A stretch of 64,000 bases of DNA from Episyrphus balteatus. Lineage: Eukaryota; Arthropoda; Insecta; Diptera; Syrphidae. Position 1 is the first letter of the stretch. Each line of letters starts with the position of its first letter. The notes under the pieces are model-generated. The model was given only the letters and a program-made list of their open reading frames with translations. It searched no databases and had not been told where the DNA came from. The position numbers and the translations under genes were made by a program. Below, piece by piece: positions 32,943 to 45,617 of the stretch. The DNA lies in assembly GCF_945859705.1 (NCBI RefSeq), contig NC_079136.1:6055501-6119500 (forward strand). Direction: 5' to 3'.

Positions 32943-35938
32943 ATGATACGCCAACAAATGTTACTAGCAACTATGATATGAGCAACTATGATACGAGTAT
33001 AACGATGTTACGAATTCAAATGCCCCGAATTCAAATGCGACGAATTGTATGGAGGCTTTTTTTTCGTGTTGTATTCGATCTGGCAACAATAAGAGGAACG
33101 TTGTGAAATAATGATAATAATGGAACATAAGAGATGTTAGCTGATTGGTCAAACATTAGTATATAAGCCAAACAGAAGGTGGGGTTGGTTGAAATTTTTT
33201 TGTAAGGTCTCAAAGAATTATGAAGTCGTTGTCGGTGCAAAGGAAAAATGAAAAAATGATAGAGAAGCAAAAGAAATAAAATTGGAGGGGTGATTGCCAT
33301 TGCATGTACATATGCTTGAAAGTAAGAAAGCTGGAACATTATAAACGTAAAGGCAAAAACAATGTAAGTAGGTTTGAGCATCTTGCAGACCTTTTAGAAC
33401 AAGTTTTGGTCTTGTAAGGAGTTTTGTTTTTTAGATTTTAATGAAGGGAGGTCTTTACTAGAGCCTGTCGTAGAAGTGTCCGTGCATCTGTTCAGTTAAG
33501 AGTCCATTTGTTAGCTACTGTTTTGAAGTTTGATGATTTTTATGTGACTACATTTTTTATGTTTTAGGTTTAGGTTTTAGGTTTAGACTCAAATAATTTT
33601 GTTAATATATAAATACCTACATATCGTCGTCGGTGGAAAGCAAAATTGTTCTTAATCCACTTTTTACCGTTAATGAGATAATGATGCAGTTTTACTAATT
33701 TGAGGGTGCTCTTTCCGAATTTGAAAAGCGTTTTTGTCTAAAAAAATTTCTTTAGCAGATAATATAATTTAATTGGACATAGCACAATAAAAAATCAGGT
33801 ACATATGTAAGTAGCTTTCTGAAAGTTAGACCCGAGTATTCTTAATTGTTCTAGGTTCCATCATATTTTGTTCTAAGTCCACTTTTTATTTAAGGAAAGT
33901 GCGTAGATAGGTACTTGTATAGGAATTTTTCTATGTTCAATTTTGGTTTTTAGTAAGAAAAATAGAAGTAGGTTTGTAGGGTTTCTTCAAAAGGAAAAAA
34001 CAAACTTTATAAAAAATATAGGTAACTTGAAATACCGACGAGCAAAAAAATATCACTTTCAATCAAATTGAAACTTAAAAATCGCTTTTTAGTGGGGTGG
34101 CTTAGCATTAAAAAAGACCTCCATTATGCACTACTTTGTGATAAAAGCGTGAAACTTACCTATATCTTTGGTAGTACTTAATAGAAGAGTTATTTTGAGA
34201 TATTGGACCAATTTGTATTCCATCCGGTATGGTAGATCCAAAAGTTTTTGTCTGTTGCACCCGCATTGTTGCATTTTATAGTAAAGCTCAGGGCCGTCTT
34301 TAACTATCCTGGTGCCCTTGGGCACACAAGAATTTTGGGGCCCTTTTGGAAAGTAAAATATGTACAATGGTTGGCTTAAAGGGAAGGGTTATGGTTAAAA
34401 AGGGGTGCCAATATATCGTTTCATATAAAGTAAAGGGGGTGCCAATAATACGTGCATCGAGACATCAATCGTTGCCACTGCCAATAATTGTACCCTGTAT
34501 CCGTTATAAGTTTCAGTTTGAAGAATTGGAAAAAAGAGCTCAAACGGATTGATAGATTTGCTAAAAACTCGGTACAGACGATTTCTACGTAATTTTCAAG
34601 AGCCGTTTTTTTTATTTTTTGCCTTTTTATTTTAATGTCTCTTTTTCAACGGATATCTCCAATATAAAGTTTTCGAGATATTGCAATTTTCTCAAAAACG
34701 GATAACGATTTTGCTTTAAAAAAAAAATATGTTTTGCCGCAAATAAGGCCGCACTTTTGAAAGAAGAAAAATATTTTTTGGACCGTTATTAACGGTACCT
34801 ACTTGCCATAGAACCGATTTCTTAATGAAAACGACACAACCGATTTTAATGAAAATTTTTACATAAAAAGGTTTATACTGATATTAAAACTAAGAAAACT
34901 TAAAAAAAAATTATTTTGGATTAAACAAAAAAATTAATTTTTTTTTTTTTTTGAAAACAATTTTTTTTAAAGTTATTTAATGAATTTTATGTGTCAATCT
35001 TTAAATACGAGAGCAATTCGCAATTCAAATTAAAACCATTGTACCATGGCGTTTTCCATTGAACCAAAACATTGATGTACCGTCGACGAGCCGGCAATAG
35101 TTTTTTCTCAAACGTTTTCCAACGGAAAAAGTATTGATGTTTTTTGCCGACGAATTGATTCTTTTTCGTCTTTTAATACGAATCTACTCATATTTTTACA
35201 CTGATTTTAACACGCACTACAAATTTGACAGTTTTGCAAACTTCAAACAAAATTATTATTTAAGGAAAAAGATAATGGAAAAGAATTCGTTGTTTTTATT
35301 AATAAATAATAAATAATCTTACCTACAGTGGAAAAAAAGGTATTTTTCTTAAATAAATTACAAAAATGAAACTGCCCCCACCAAATTGAAACGACTGAAA
35401 GTGAAATGCAAATTTGTGTTTTTTTTTTAGTGGGTCTCTGACCTCCTAAGCAGAGAGTGGTGTAGTTTGTATTACTCTTCTTCTATATTTTTAGCAGATA
35501 TATATAATATAGATGAAAGATATCTTCATTTATGTCTAGGTGGTAAGGTGATTGCCTCCCACTCTCACTGTTTTGGGTTCGCATCCCAAAAGTTACATAT
35601 GTTTTTTTTTTAATTTTTAATTTTTTTTTTTATTTTAAATTTCAAAAAATATTGCAATATAGCATATATGCCATATGAATTTAAAATGATTTTTTTTTTT
35701 TTAAGAAAACCTTGAAAAATTTAAACGCGCAGTCTAATTTTCAAATGCTCAGAATGATCTTCAAAAATTTTTCAGCTTCCAACGTCTAGGTATTCAAAAG
35801 AATTTTTGGGTACACTCAGGTGTATGCGTACTTATTTTTATTACTTCAAAAGAAATGATAATATTTGAAAGCTTTTAGCATTTTTATTTTTGAACTCATT
35901 TTTATGTGGAATTAGAAGATTTACACTTTTAGTCCACG
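32943..35938. repeat. Left arm of the 11-kb palindrome
   Basis: About 3.0 kb that matches the reverse complement of 39946-44040 almost base for base. Paired coordinates sum to 76983 over the outer part and about 75884-75895 over the inner part. The outer end reads ATGATACGCCAACAAATG. Contents: a 116-codon open frame (33381-33031 minus, identical in the other arm), the repeat wording GGTACC.., CAGGGCCGTCTTTAAC at about 34290, and a tRNA-like segment at 35534-35588. No recognised protein. Confidence 0.9.
35534..35588 (+). other. tRNA-like segment (box A/box B), probably tRNA-derived repeat
   Basis: It reads GTCTAGGTGGTAAGGTG (box A-like), a CTCCCAC loop-like stretch that could hold a CCC anticodon, and GGGTTCGCATCCC (a good box B / T arm). 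The anticodon stem does not pair and there is no acceptor stem, so this is not a functional tRNA. A tRNA-Gly-derived SINE fragment or pseudogene is likely. The right palindrome arm has the same segment at 40293-40349, with about 12 extra bases next to it. Confidence 0.4.
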
Positions 35939-38258
35939 AAATTACATAAAAATTATAATTAATTAGTTTAGTTATAGGTTGTCATCGAAAAAAATTGATA
36001 GAATAGCGTGAGGACATAAAAATAAATGTTTTTTTTTGCTTTTTTTGATGAAATTTGATTGAGTTCAAAAAATTCTAGCTCTTTTTGTAGATGTCATATA
36101 AGGATGATCGATACGAATATTTTAAGCTCAAACAATAGGCTTTCAGATAGTATAAGTTTGTTTATACACTGTTTCAGAAAAAATTGCATTTAATAGGTGT
36201 TTTTTTGTTTTTTTTGATGTAAATGATTGTTTTCAATGATATATTTTATACTTTTTGCGCATTGTAAAAAGTTAAAAATGGTTTTATTCTTAAGAAAAAG
36301 GGTTTTAAGTTGCATAATTTTTTTTTAAGCTTTTAAAATAAAAAAATTAATAGATTGAGAAAATAAAAAGGTATTTTTTTTTAAGCTTTTTCTTGTAAAT
36401 TATGATTGTTTGAAATAAGTAAACACTTCAATTGACTCATTTAAAAAAAAAGAACACAATCTGTTTTCTGACGACGTTATCACGTAAAATCATCGTCCGT
36501 AAACTGGATTTTTTAATTGAATATCAATTGATAATTGTTAAATTTTCAAAGTCCATACCTACTTTTCATAAGATTTAAGGTAAAAAGTTTTTAAAAAATT
36601 AAGTGTCACTTAATTTTACACTCATATATAAAGGAGAGTGGGCATTTTGGCCCATCGGTGTAACACATTGAGACATACATCAAATGAAAGGTCTCGATGA
36701 GTGTATTATTTTTTTGTATGGGCACAAGTCTGTATCTCGTGCAGGGAAAGTGCATTGGTGCATTTTATTTTCAAAAATGTATGTAATAAAATTCATAAAA
36801 GTATACATTTTGACTAGACGTTCGATAAAATTGTTTCAAAAACATTACAAAACTGTGTTGGAAGTTCAGTTGGGCTATTCCATCACCAGTTTTCACCCAT
36901 GACGCAATGCATTTTTCGTTTTTTAGAACACTTTTGTATGGGACGTGGCTCATTTGTTTAGATGCTCTATTGACTAGATTCAAAAACATAATAATAACGG
37001 TGTTCTGTTGGACTAATCCATCAACTGCTTTAATTAAAAAAAAAAATGCATTTATAGTTTTTTATAGATTGAAATGCATTAACAAAAAATGTTTGAGTAA
37101 GTATATGATCTTCTGTACTTTGAAGTCGTGTGCGAAACTACCTTGTTGGTTTTAAAATAATTTAAATATACGAAGGTTGTGACTAATTTTTCAAAAATGC
37201 AACTCAAACTACAAGTTACATATATTACTCAAAAAATGTTGGTAGGTATTATGAATTTAAACCACAAACCATACGACATGGATTTAGTCGTTTCTCCACC
37301 TTTTTTTGTTCTAAAAACACAAACATTTAAAATAACCTTGAATACATTTTTGAACATAAAATGCACCACTGCACCTTCCACGAGATAGAGTTTATTGTCT
37401 ATTCAAAGAAATATCAGTAACTTTCATTTGATGTATGTAATTTTCAATGTGTTACATTTATCTTTGAACATAAAATGCACCAATGCACTTTTTCTGCACG
37501 AAGTATAGACTTTTGTCCATACAAAGAACAAATGCGCTCATAGAGATCTTGTAGGAAACGCCCATCTTGTATAGGCAAACTCATTTTATTTTTGTTAATT
37601 TCAAATCAAATTCAAATTCAAATTTAGCAACAGTCGATAAGGTAGTTTAGGTAATGATAATAATAGAGTCTTCTATTATCTTTGGTTTTTGCCTTAGCTT
37701 AAACTGGAACCTAGCTTTGTTTCAATTTGATTCAAATGGTGTCAAGATAAGAGAATAATGTGTGGATGTGGATGATGGTGGATATCGTAGACGCTGTGGT
37801 AGGCTTATTTTTTAGTACAAAAAGATTTGCTGACTAAAGAGAAACTTGTAAGCGGCAAAGTACTAAAAATACGCAGCTGATTTTTGATTTTCGAAAATAT
37901 GAAATCCAAGCTCACGCATACCAATGCAATTCGGTGTCATGGAAGTGTTTCCGGGTTGTTTCTCTGAGCCGTTTTTGACTAGAAAATTATAGTTTTTGCA
38001 CACCTATTTTTGAAATAATTTTTAAAGATTTTTAAGATAAAAATTGTAAATTTCTAGTCAAAATTAAGGCTAGGAAGGAACCTTCCGGAATCCATTTCTG
38101 CTGAATTCGAAAATGGCCGCACCATTTCGAAATTGGAAAGGGTTGCCGTGTGGCTATAAAAGGCCGTGGTTGCCGCGAATCGTTCTCTTTTGGTTTTCTA
38201 TCTTGTGCGGGTAATATTGGACGGCTTCATTCGGTTTGCTTTTAAAAAAATATATATA
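35939..38258. other. Left spacer of the palindrome
   Basis: Sequence not mirrored in the right arm. It starts with a copy of the 189-bp repeat of 11.8-12.3 kb (about 35960-36180). At 36640-37560 there is a weak inverted repeat: TGCAGGGAAAGTGCATTGG at 36741 is mirrored by CCAATGCACTTTTTCTGCA at about 37479, with another partial copy at about 37360-37380. The rest to 38258 shows no gene. The frames at 36684-36989 are repeat shadows. Confidence 0.5.
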
Positions 38259-39356
38259 CAGGGTGTCCCACAGTCACCGCCCCAAACGAAAACCATAGAC
38301 TCCTGAGGTCATTTTAAGTCGAAAAACTTAAGAGGTAATTTTCTCGTTTTCGTCCCGTTTTCGAGTTACCACGGTTTTTATGATTTTTGTTCTCTTTTCC
38401 CTTATCTGGCTTTATCTTTGCCAAACTACGTTTGATTTGAAAAAAATTTTTTACAACCAATTGAGAATTTATTACAGTTTTAGTTTGTCTCAAAACTTTT
38501 TTTTCTGCGGACAACCGTTTCTCCACAATTTTGCATCAAATACAATTTTCTTCGTTTTTTAAGTTGCTTTTTACACTTTCATATCATTTAAGTCAAAAAA
38601 ACACGTTAATGAGTATTGATTTTTTGTGCTTTTTATTAAAGCCCAGTTTATTTTCATAAAAAAATAAGTTTTATTTCATAAAAAAGGCTACTAAAAGTAA
38701 TTAAAAAAAAAATAAACAAACTGAGTGAATAAAAAAAAAAATTATTTTTAAATACAAAATTAATTTAAATGAATTAAAAACTTTTTCTGAGCTATTGTGG
38801 TTAAGAAAAGAACAAATAAATAAAGCTCAGAAAAAGTTTTAATTCATTTAAATAAATTTTGTTTTTAAAAATTATTTTTTTTAATTCACTCAGTTTGTTT
38901 ATTTTTTTTTTTAATTACTTTTAGTAGCCTTTTTTATGAAATAAAACTTATTTTTTTATAAAAATAAACTGGGCTTTAATAAAAAGCACAAAAAATCAAT
39001 ACTCATTAACGTGTTTTTTTGACTTAAATGATATGAAAGTGTAAAAAACAACTTAAAAAACGAAGAAAATTGTATTTGATGCAAAATTGTGGAGAAACGG
39101 TTGTCCGCAGAAAAAAAAGTTTTGAGACAAACTAAAACTGTAATAAATTCTCAATTGGTTGTAAAAAATTTTTTTCAAATCAAACGTAGTTTGGCAAAGA
39201 TAAAGCCAGATAAGGGAAAAGAGAACAAAAATCATAAAAACCGTGGTAACTCGAAAACGGGACGAAAACGAGAAAATTACCTCTTAAGTTTTTCGACTTA
39301 AAATGACCTCAGGAATCCATGGTTTTCGTTTGGGGCGGTGACTGTGGGACACCCTG
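38259..39356. mobile_element. 1.1-kb foldback element with CAGGGTGTCCC ends and TA duplication
   Basis: A nearly perfect palindrome about 38807: paired coordinates sum to 77615 and identical 60- and 70-codon frames appear on both strands. The ends are CAGGGTGTCCCACAGTCACC, and TA stands outside each (38257-38258, 39357-39358). It lies in the spacer of the larger palindrome but has its own axis of symmetry, so it is a separate insertion. The TA target and ends suggest a Tc1/mariner-type transposase mobilised it. It has no coding region. Confidence 0.85.
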
Positions 39357-39945
39357 TATATAAATACATATATATTTCGCGTTTTTTTCAAATTTGTGAA
39401 ATTTGATTTTTTTTAAGTAAAATTGTTAACTAGTTTCAAATAACAATAAAATAAGTAAAACAAAAAGAAATAAATAGTTAAAACTTAAATACTAAAAATT
39501 AAGCTTAAAACACATGCGGCTTAAAACTAAGTAAAACGTAAAACTATGCATGCGGCTTAAAACTAAGTAAAACGTAAAACTATACATGCTAATCGCTTCG
39601 TAAAAATCTTAAAGATTTAAAACGTGTTTATTCGCATTATACTACATAAAATCTCGCAAAAAAACGACATTAAACACATGCAAAAAGTGTTAAAACTCAA
39701 TGCGAAGACCATAAGCGTCAGTAAATGTGTGTGCAGTTGTGTTCTTAAGCCCCTGAAAAAAAGATATTAAACTATCCTACAACTTATATAACAAACGAAC
39801 AAAAAAAAAAGAAAAAAAACATACGCGAAAAACCTAAACCCCATGAGCAACCTGAACCCCACATGTGCCCCAAGTCCAAACAAAAAAACAAAAAGAGGTC
39901 TTCCAATAAGTACCACATTCATGCCTTTCGCATAACCAAAGAGCC
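39357..39945. other. Right spacer of the palindrome
   Basis: About 590 bp, A-rich, not mirrored on the left. A short tandem duplication CATGCGGCTTAAAACTAAG occurs at about 39511 and 39549. No gene seen. Confidence 0.5.
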
Positions 39946-42900
39946 CGTGGACTAAAAGTGTAAATCTTCTAATTCCACATAAAAATGAGTTCAAAAATAA
40001 AAATGCTAAAAGCTTTCAAATATTATCATTTCTTTTGAAGTAATAAAAATAAGTACGCATACACCTGAGTGTACCCAAAAATTCTTTTGAATACCTAGAC
40101 GTTGGAAGCTGAAAAATTTTTGAAGATCATTCTGAGCATTTGAAAATTGGACTGCGCGTTTAAATTTTTCAAGGTTTTCTTAAAAAAAAAAAATCATTTT
40201 AAATTCATATGGCATATATGCTATATTGCAATATTTTTTGAAATTTAAAATAAAAAAAAAAATTAAAAATTAAAAAAAAAACATATGTAACTTTTGGGAT
40301 GCGAACCCAAAACAGTGAGAGTGGGAGGCAATCACCTTACCACCTAGACTAATACGACCACATAAATGAAGATATCTTTCATCTATATTATATATATCTG
40401 CTAAAAATATAGAAGAAGAGTAATACAAACTACACCACCCTCTGCTTAGGAGGTCAGAGACCCACTAAAAAAAAAACACAAATTTGCATTTCACTTTCAG
40501 TCGTTTCAATTTGGTGGGGGCAGTTTCATTTTTGTAATTTATTTATCAAAGCAATAGCCAATAGGAAATTTGAATTTTTGTTTTGTAGTTGCGAAAATTT
40601 TTAAATAGGTAGGTTAAGTATATATTTGAAAAGCAATTTCTATTGGCTGGTCATTTTAAAAAATTTTGATTGGTGGTTACTTTGACTAAATAAAAATTTA
40701 TAAGTAACCCCCCACCAAACCAAAACAACTGAAATGTGAAGATTTTGTTTCTTATATTTGTTTTTTTTTTTTAGTGGCTCAATAGCCTCCTGACGAGAAG
40801 GTTCTGCATATGTAATTATAATTATAAGTACAATGCACGAAAGTGTCGCACGTATTTGCTCATATAGCTAAACTTGGCTTTTGAAGCATTTTATGTAGAA
40901 CGAAGTCAAACATAAAACTTATAGTGAGGAGGCTTAGCGTTAAAAAATAGTTCAATCGTTATTTTGTTATTTTGAGATATTGGGCCACCTTGTATTCCAT
41001 CCGGAAGGGTAGATACAATACTTTTTCTGTGTTGCACTCGATTTGTGGCATATCATAGTATAGACAATGAAACATTTTTAGTAAAATGATAAATGATTTC
41101 GAGGTGTTTTGTAACGCCCGATCGAAAAAAATCAACACCAAAATGTCTCGACCATCATGTCACTTCACTTCTTGTTCTTTAAGTAAATGACTATTTATAA
41201 AGAGTGCAATAAGTTTTTCCATGATGGTTCAGACATTTTGGTATTGATTTTATTCGATCGGGCATTTGAAATTACCTCGAAATCATGTATTTTATTAATA
41301 AAATTGTTTCATTAGCTTTACCAATGCCGTCTTTACCATAAGGGCACACGGGGCCCGTGCCCAGGGCCCCCATTCTCAGGGGGCCCCGAAGGAACGAATA
41401 TTATATTCTCAAAACATTTTTGTCGGTCAGACCATCTACCAAAAAATTTTAGTTTTTATATGGCAACCAAACAATCAAATACATTTTTTTCTACACCTAT
41501 ACGGAAAATATATGTTTTCAAAAAGAAAACAAAATATGTGGCGTTGTATGCGGAAAAAAATTTAAATCCAAACCACCAGACCCAAATTCAATTTAAAAAA
41601 AAAAAAATAAGACAATAATATTTTCAAAAAACAAGAAAAATACCTTTTTTTCCACTGTAGGTAAGATTATTTATTATTTATTAATAAAAACAACGAATTC
41701 TTTTCCATTATCTTTTTCCTTAAATAATAATTTTGTTTGAAGTTTGCAAAACTGTCAAATTTGTAGTGCGTGTTAAAATCAGTGTAAAAATATGAGTAGA
41801 TTCGTATTAAAAGACGAAAAAGAATCAATTCGTCGGCAAAAAACATCAATACTTTTTCCGTTGGAAAACGTTTGAGAAAAAACTATTGCCGGCTCGTCGA
41901 CGGTACATCAATGTTTTGGTTCAATGGAAAACGCCATGGTACAATGGTTTTAATTTGAATTGCGAATTGCTCTCGTATTTAAAGATTGACACATAAAATT
42001 CATTAAATAACTTTAAAAAAAATTGTTTTCAAAAAAAAAAAAAAATTAATTTTTTTGTTTAATCCAAAATAATTTTTTTTTAAGTTTTCTTAGTTTTAAT
42101 ATCAGTATAAACCTTTTTATGTAAAAATTTTCATTAAAATCGGTTGTGTCGTTTTCATTAAGAAATCGGTTCTATGGCAAGTAGGTACCGTTAATAACGG
42201 TCCAAAAAATATTTTTCTTCTTTCAAAAGTGCGGCCTTATTTGCGGCAAAACATATTTTTTTTTTAAAGCAAAATCGTTATCCGTTTTTGAGAAAATTGC
42301 AATATCTCGAAAACTTTATATTGGAGATATCCGTTGAAAAAGAGACATTAAAATAAAAAGGCAAAAAATAAAAAAAACGGCTCTTGAAAATTACGTAGAA
42401 ATCGTCTGTACCGAGTTTTTAGCAAATCTATCAATCCGTTTGAGCTCTTTTTTCCAATTCTTCAAACTGAAACTTATAACGGATACAGGGTACAATTATT
42501 GGCAGTGGCAACGATTGATGTCTCGATGCACGTATTATTGGCACCCCCTTTACTTTATATGAAACGATATATTGGCACCCCTTTTTAACCATAACCCTTC
42601 CCTTTAAGCCAACCATTGTACATATTTTACTTTCCAAAAGGGCCCCAAAATTCTTGTGTGCCCAAGGGCACCAGGATAGTTAAAGACGGCCCTGAGCTTT
42701 ACTATAAAATGCAACAATGCGGGTGCAACAGACAAAAACTTTTGGATCTACCATACCGGATGGAATACAAATTGGTCCAATATCTCAAAATAACTCTTCT
42801 ATTAAGTACTACCAAAGATATAGGTAAGTTTCACGCTTTTATCACAAAGTAGTGCATAATGGAGGTCTTTTTTAATGCTAAGCCACCCCACTAAAAAGCG

Positions 42901-44040
42901 ATTTTTAAGTTTCAATTTGATTGAAAGTGATATTTTTTTGCTCGTCGGTATTTCAAGTTACCTATATTTTTTATAAAGTTTGTTTTTTCCTTTTGAAGAA
43001 ACCCTACAAACCTACTTCTATTTTTCTTACTAAAAACCAAAATTGAACATAGAAAAATTCCTATACAAGTACCTATCTACGCACTTTCCTTAAATAAAAA
43101 GTGGACTTAGAACAAAATATGATGGAACCTAGAACAATTAAGAATACTCGGGTCTAACTTTCAGAAAGCTACTTACATATGTACCTGATTTTTTATTGTG
43201 CTATGTCCAATTAAATTATATTATCTGCTAAAGAAATTTTTTTAGACAAAAACGCTTTTCAAATTCGGAAAGAGCACCCTCAAATTAGTAAAACTGCATC
43301 ATTATCTCATTAACGGTAAAAAGTGGATTAAGAACAATTTTGCTTTCCACCGACGACGATATGTAGGTATTTATATATTAACAAAATTATTTGAGTCTAA
43401 ACCTAAAACCTAAACCTAAAACATAAAAAATGTAGTCACATAAAAATCATCAAACTTCAAAACAGTAGCTAACAAATGGACTCTTAACTGAACAGATGCA
43501 CGGACACTTCTACGACAGGCTCTAGTAAAGACCTCCCTTCATTAAAATCTAAAAAACAAAACTCCTTACAAGACCAAAACTTGTTCTAAAAGGTCTGCAA
43601 GATGCTCAAACCTACTTACATTGTTTTTGCCTTTACGTTTATAATGTTCCAGCTTTCTTACTTTCAAGCATATGTACATGCAATGGCAATCACCCCTCCA
43701 ATTTTATTTCTTTTGCTTCTCTATCATTTTTTCATTTTTCCTTTGCACCGACAACGACTTCATAATTCTTTGAGACCTTACAAAAAAATTTCAACCAACC
43801 CCACCTTCTGTTTGGCTTATATACTAATGTTTGACCAATCAGCTAACATCTCTTATGTTCCATTATTATCATTATTTCACAACGTTCCTCTTATTGTTGC
43901 CAGATCGAATACAACACGAAAAAAAAGCCTCCATACAATTCGTCGCATTTGAATTCGGGGCATTTGAATTCGTAACATCGTTATACTCGTATCATAGTTG
44001 CTCATATCATAGTTGCTAGTAACATTTGTTTGCGTTTCAT
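39946..44040. repeat. Right arm of the 11-kb palindrome
   Basis: Reverse complement of 32943-35938, ending GTTTGCGTTTCAT against ATGATACGCCAAC on the left. It differs by one long extra segment (40545-41632, 1088 bp), a roughly 12-bp extra stretch next to the tRNA-like segment and a few single bases. The open frames at 43602-43952, 42616-42852 and 41849-41667 repeat those of the left arm exactly. Confidence 0.9.
40545..41632. repeat. 1088-bp segment present only in the right palindrome arm
   Basis: It interrupts the mirrored sequence between GTAATTTATTT and AAGAAAAATACC, which are joined directly in the left arm (about 35340-35361). It contains diverged relatives of neighbouring repeats: GCACGAAAGTGTCGCACGTA at about 40844 resembles the start of copies A and B, and GCCGTCTTTACCATAAGG at about 41326 resembles the arm's own CAGGGCCGTCTTTAAC. 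No target duplication was seen, so insertion here or deletion from the left arm are both possible. Confidence 0.7.
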
Positions 44041-44122
44041 CATTACTAATTCAGATTTATTGTGTATTTTTCAATTTCAAAGGGATAATTTTCACCAAAA
44101 ACCAGATAATTTAATATACCAC

Positions 44123-44670
44123 CAGGGCTACCTTTGCGCCTCTAAAGTGGCGTTTTTCCTCTTTTTTTCACCCAATCCACTTTCCCTCCAATTTTTAAAA
44201 ATTGTCAAAAAATCCCTCTTTTTGATATTTTGGTTCCTCTTTTTCCTCTTTTTTAAAATTATGTACGTTTGATTAAAAAAAATTGACATTTTTTTGAAAA
44301 TCAAGGAAAATGTGACTGGTACTGGTGACTTTCAATAATAACGGCTCAATTGTAAAAAAAAATATACGTTACTGTTGTTTAGCTCTGATTTGATTTTTAT
44401 AAGGTTATTTTTAATAAATTTTGTATTTTTTCTTAAAGAAATTATGCACGGGTAATGTTTTTATATTATTCTTATTGTGTGCATACAACTTTAATTTTAA
44501 GGAATTGTGTTAAAAGGTTTGTGTTGCGGTTCGGGAAAGGCGCAAATGAAGTATTTCGTGTGACTGTCGTACTTAAGTTATTCTATTTTCACATATTTTT
44601 GTTGGGGCCTCTTTTTTTATCAAAATCCTCTTTTTTGACCTCTTTTTGAAAATCTACGAAGGTAGCCCTG
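44123..44670. mobile_element. hAT-type non-autonomous element, 8-bp TSD TATACCAC
   Basis: The ends are CAGGGCTACCTTTG and, inverted, CAGGGCTACCTTCG. The 8-bp sequence TATACCAC stands at 44115-44122 and 44671-44678. An 8-bp duplication with CAGGG ends fits hAT. The inside is pyrimidine-rich, with repeated CCTCTTTTT near both ends. No transposase; the 44455-44649 frame is chance. Confidence 0.85.
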
Positions 44671-45617
44671 TATACCACTAGCGCCATTTATACACCAAAA
44701 ATCGGTTTATTTTTTTAACCACCGGAGTTTATTATATACGAGCAAATGGTGTATTTTTTATATTAAAAATGTATATCACGAAAGCGCAAAAAATATACCA
44801 AATATTTTGGTGTATTTTAGACTTTTGTGCTATTTGAGCATGTGTATTAAATTAACGTCTTAAAAAATTTCAAAAGAAAAGCTTCACCGAAACAAATGCC
44901 TACTTATTTATATTGCTCACATTCAATCACCAAAAATAATATTTAAAATAACATTTTCTCTCAGTGCATCAAATATAAGTCATGTTAAATAACCTTAATT
45001 TCTTGTTCCTATCTATAATCACTTAATTCAAATATCATGAATATAAATTAATAATAGTTTGAGTTACTTCTAAAGCGGATGTATTTATAAGTGCATCAAA
45101 ATTGTGACGTCACTTAATTTAAAAAGAACTTATCAATGAATTATCCAACCAATTGCATTTATCACGTCAAAATGCAATTATCAATTTTTTATTAATAAAA
45201 TTGAAATAAATTGCAACTTGCATGCACCTACTTTTAACTTCCACCTACAATTTGCATTAAAAAAAAAAAAACAAACTCACAAAAGCCAACAATGCGGTCT
45301 GTGATGACTTATTTACGAAGTCAAAGCCGGTTTCGTGTTCTGCACACCAAGAACAACAACAACAACAAAATACGGGCGGACGCATGTCTGATCTAAATGT
45401 TGACAAACGACCAGTTTATCTGTAAAATTTATATTAAACCGCATTTCAAAATCAAATTAGCAATCGAACGCAAAGTCGTAGGGGCAGTTGGCAGCCAACT
45501 AGATGGAGTGTTAAGTGGGATCAGAAAGTTCACTTGGTCACTCGTCTGCTCAGCTGTTGTATCATTTCTCTTCAAGCATTGATCTCAAACGGAACGTGCG
45601 TCGTCGTTGTTTGCAAA
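44671..45617. other. Upstream region of PEBP-8
   Basis: 44671-44838 holds the second GGTGTA-type repeat ending TGTGCTATTTGAG. The rest is AT-rich with an (AAC)n run at about 45352-45368. The promoter of PEBP-8 must lie here, but I could not identify a clear core element. An upstream in-frame ATG at 45534 exists; the ATG at 45618 is preferred because it starts a proper signal peptide. Confidence 0.4.

Noticed and set aside
33031..33381. 116-codon hydrophobic frame in both palindrome arms (also 43602-43952)
   Set aside because: Identical only because the arms are copies; no family, AT-driven hydrophobic composition, no start context or splice sites. Kept as a note, not as a gene.
38314..39301. 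Lys-rich 70-codon frames repeated on both strands
   Set aside because: Mirror images within a foldback transposon; no family and no selection evidence.
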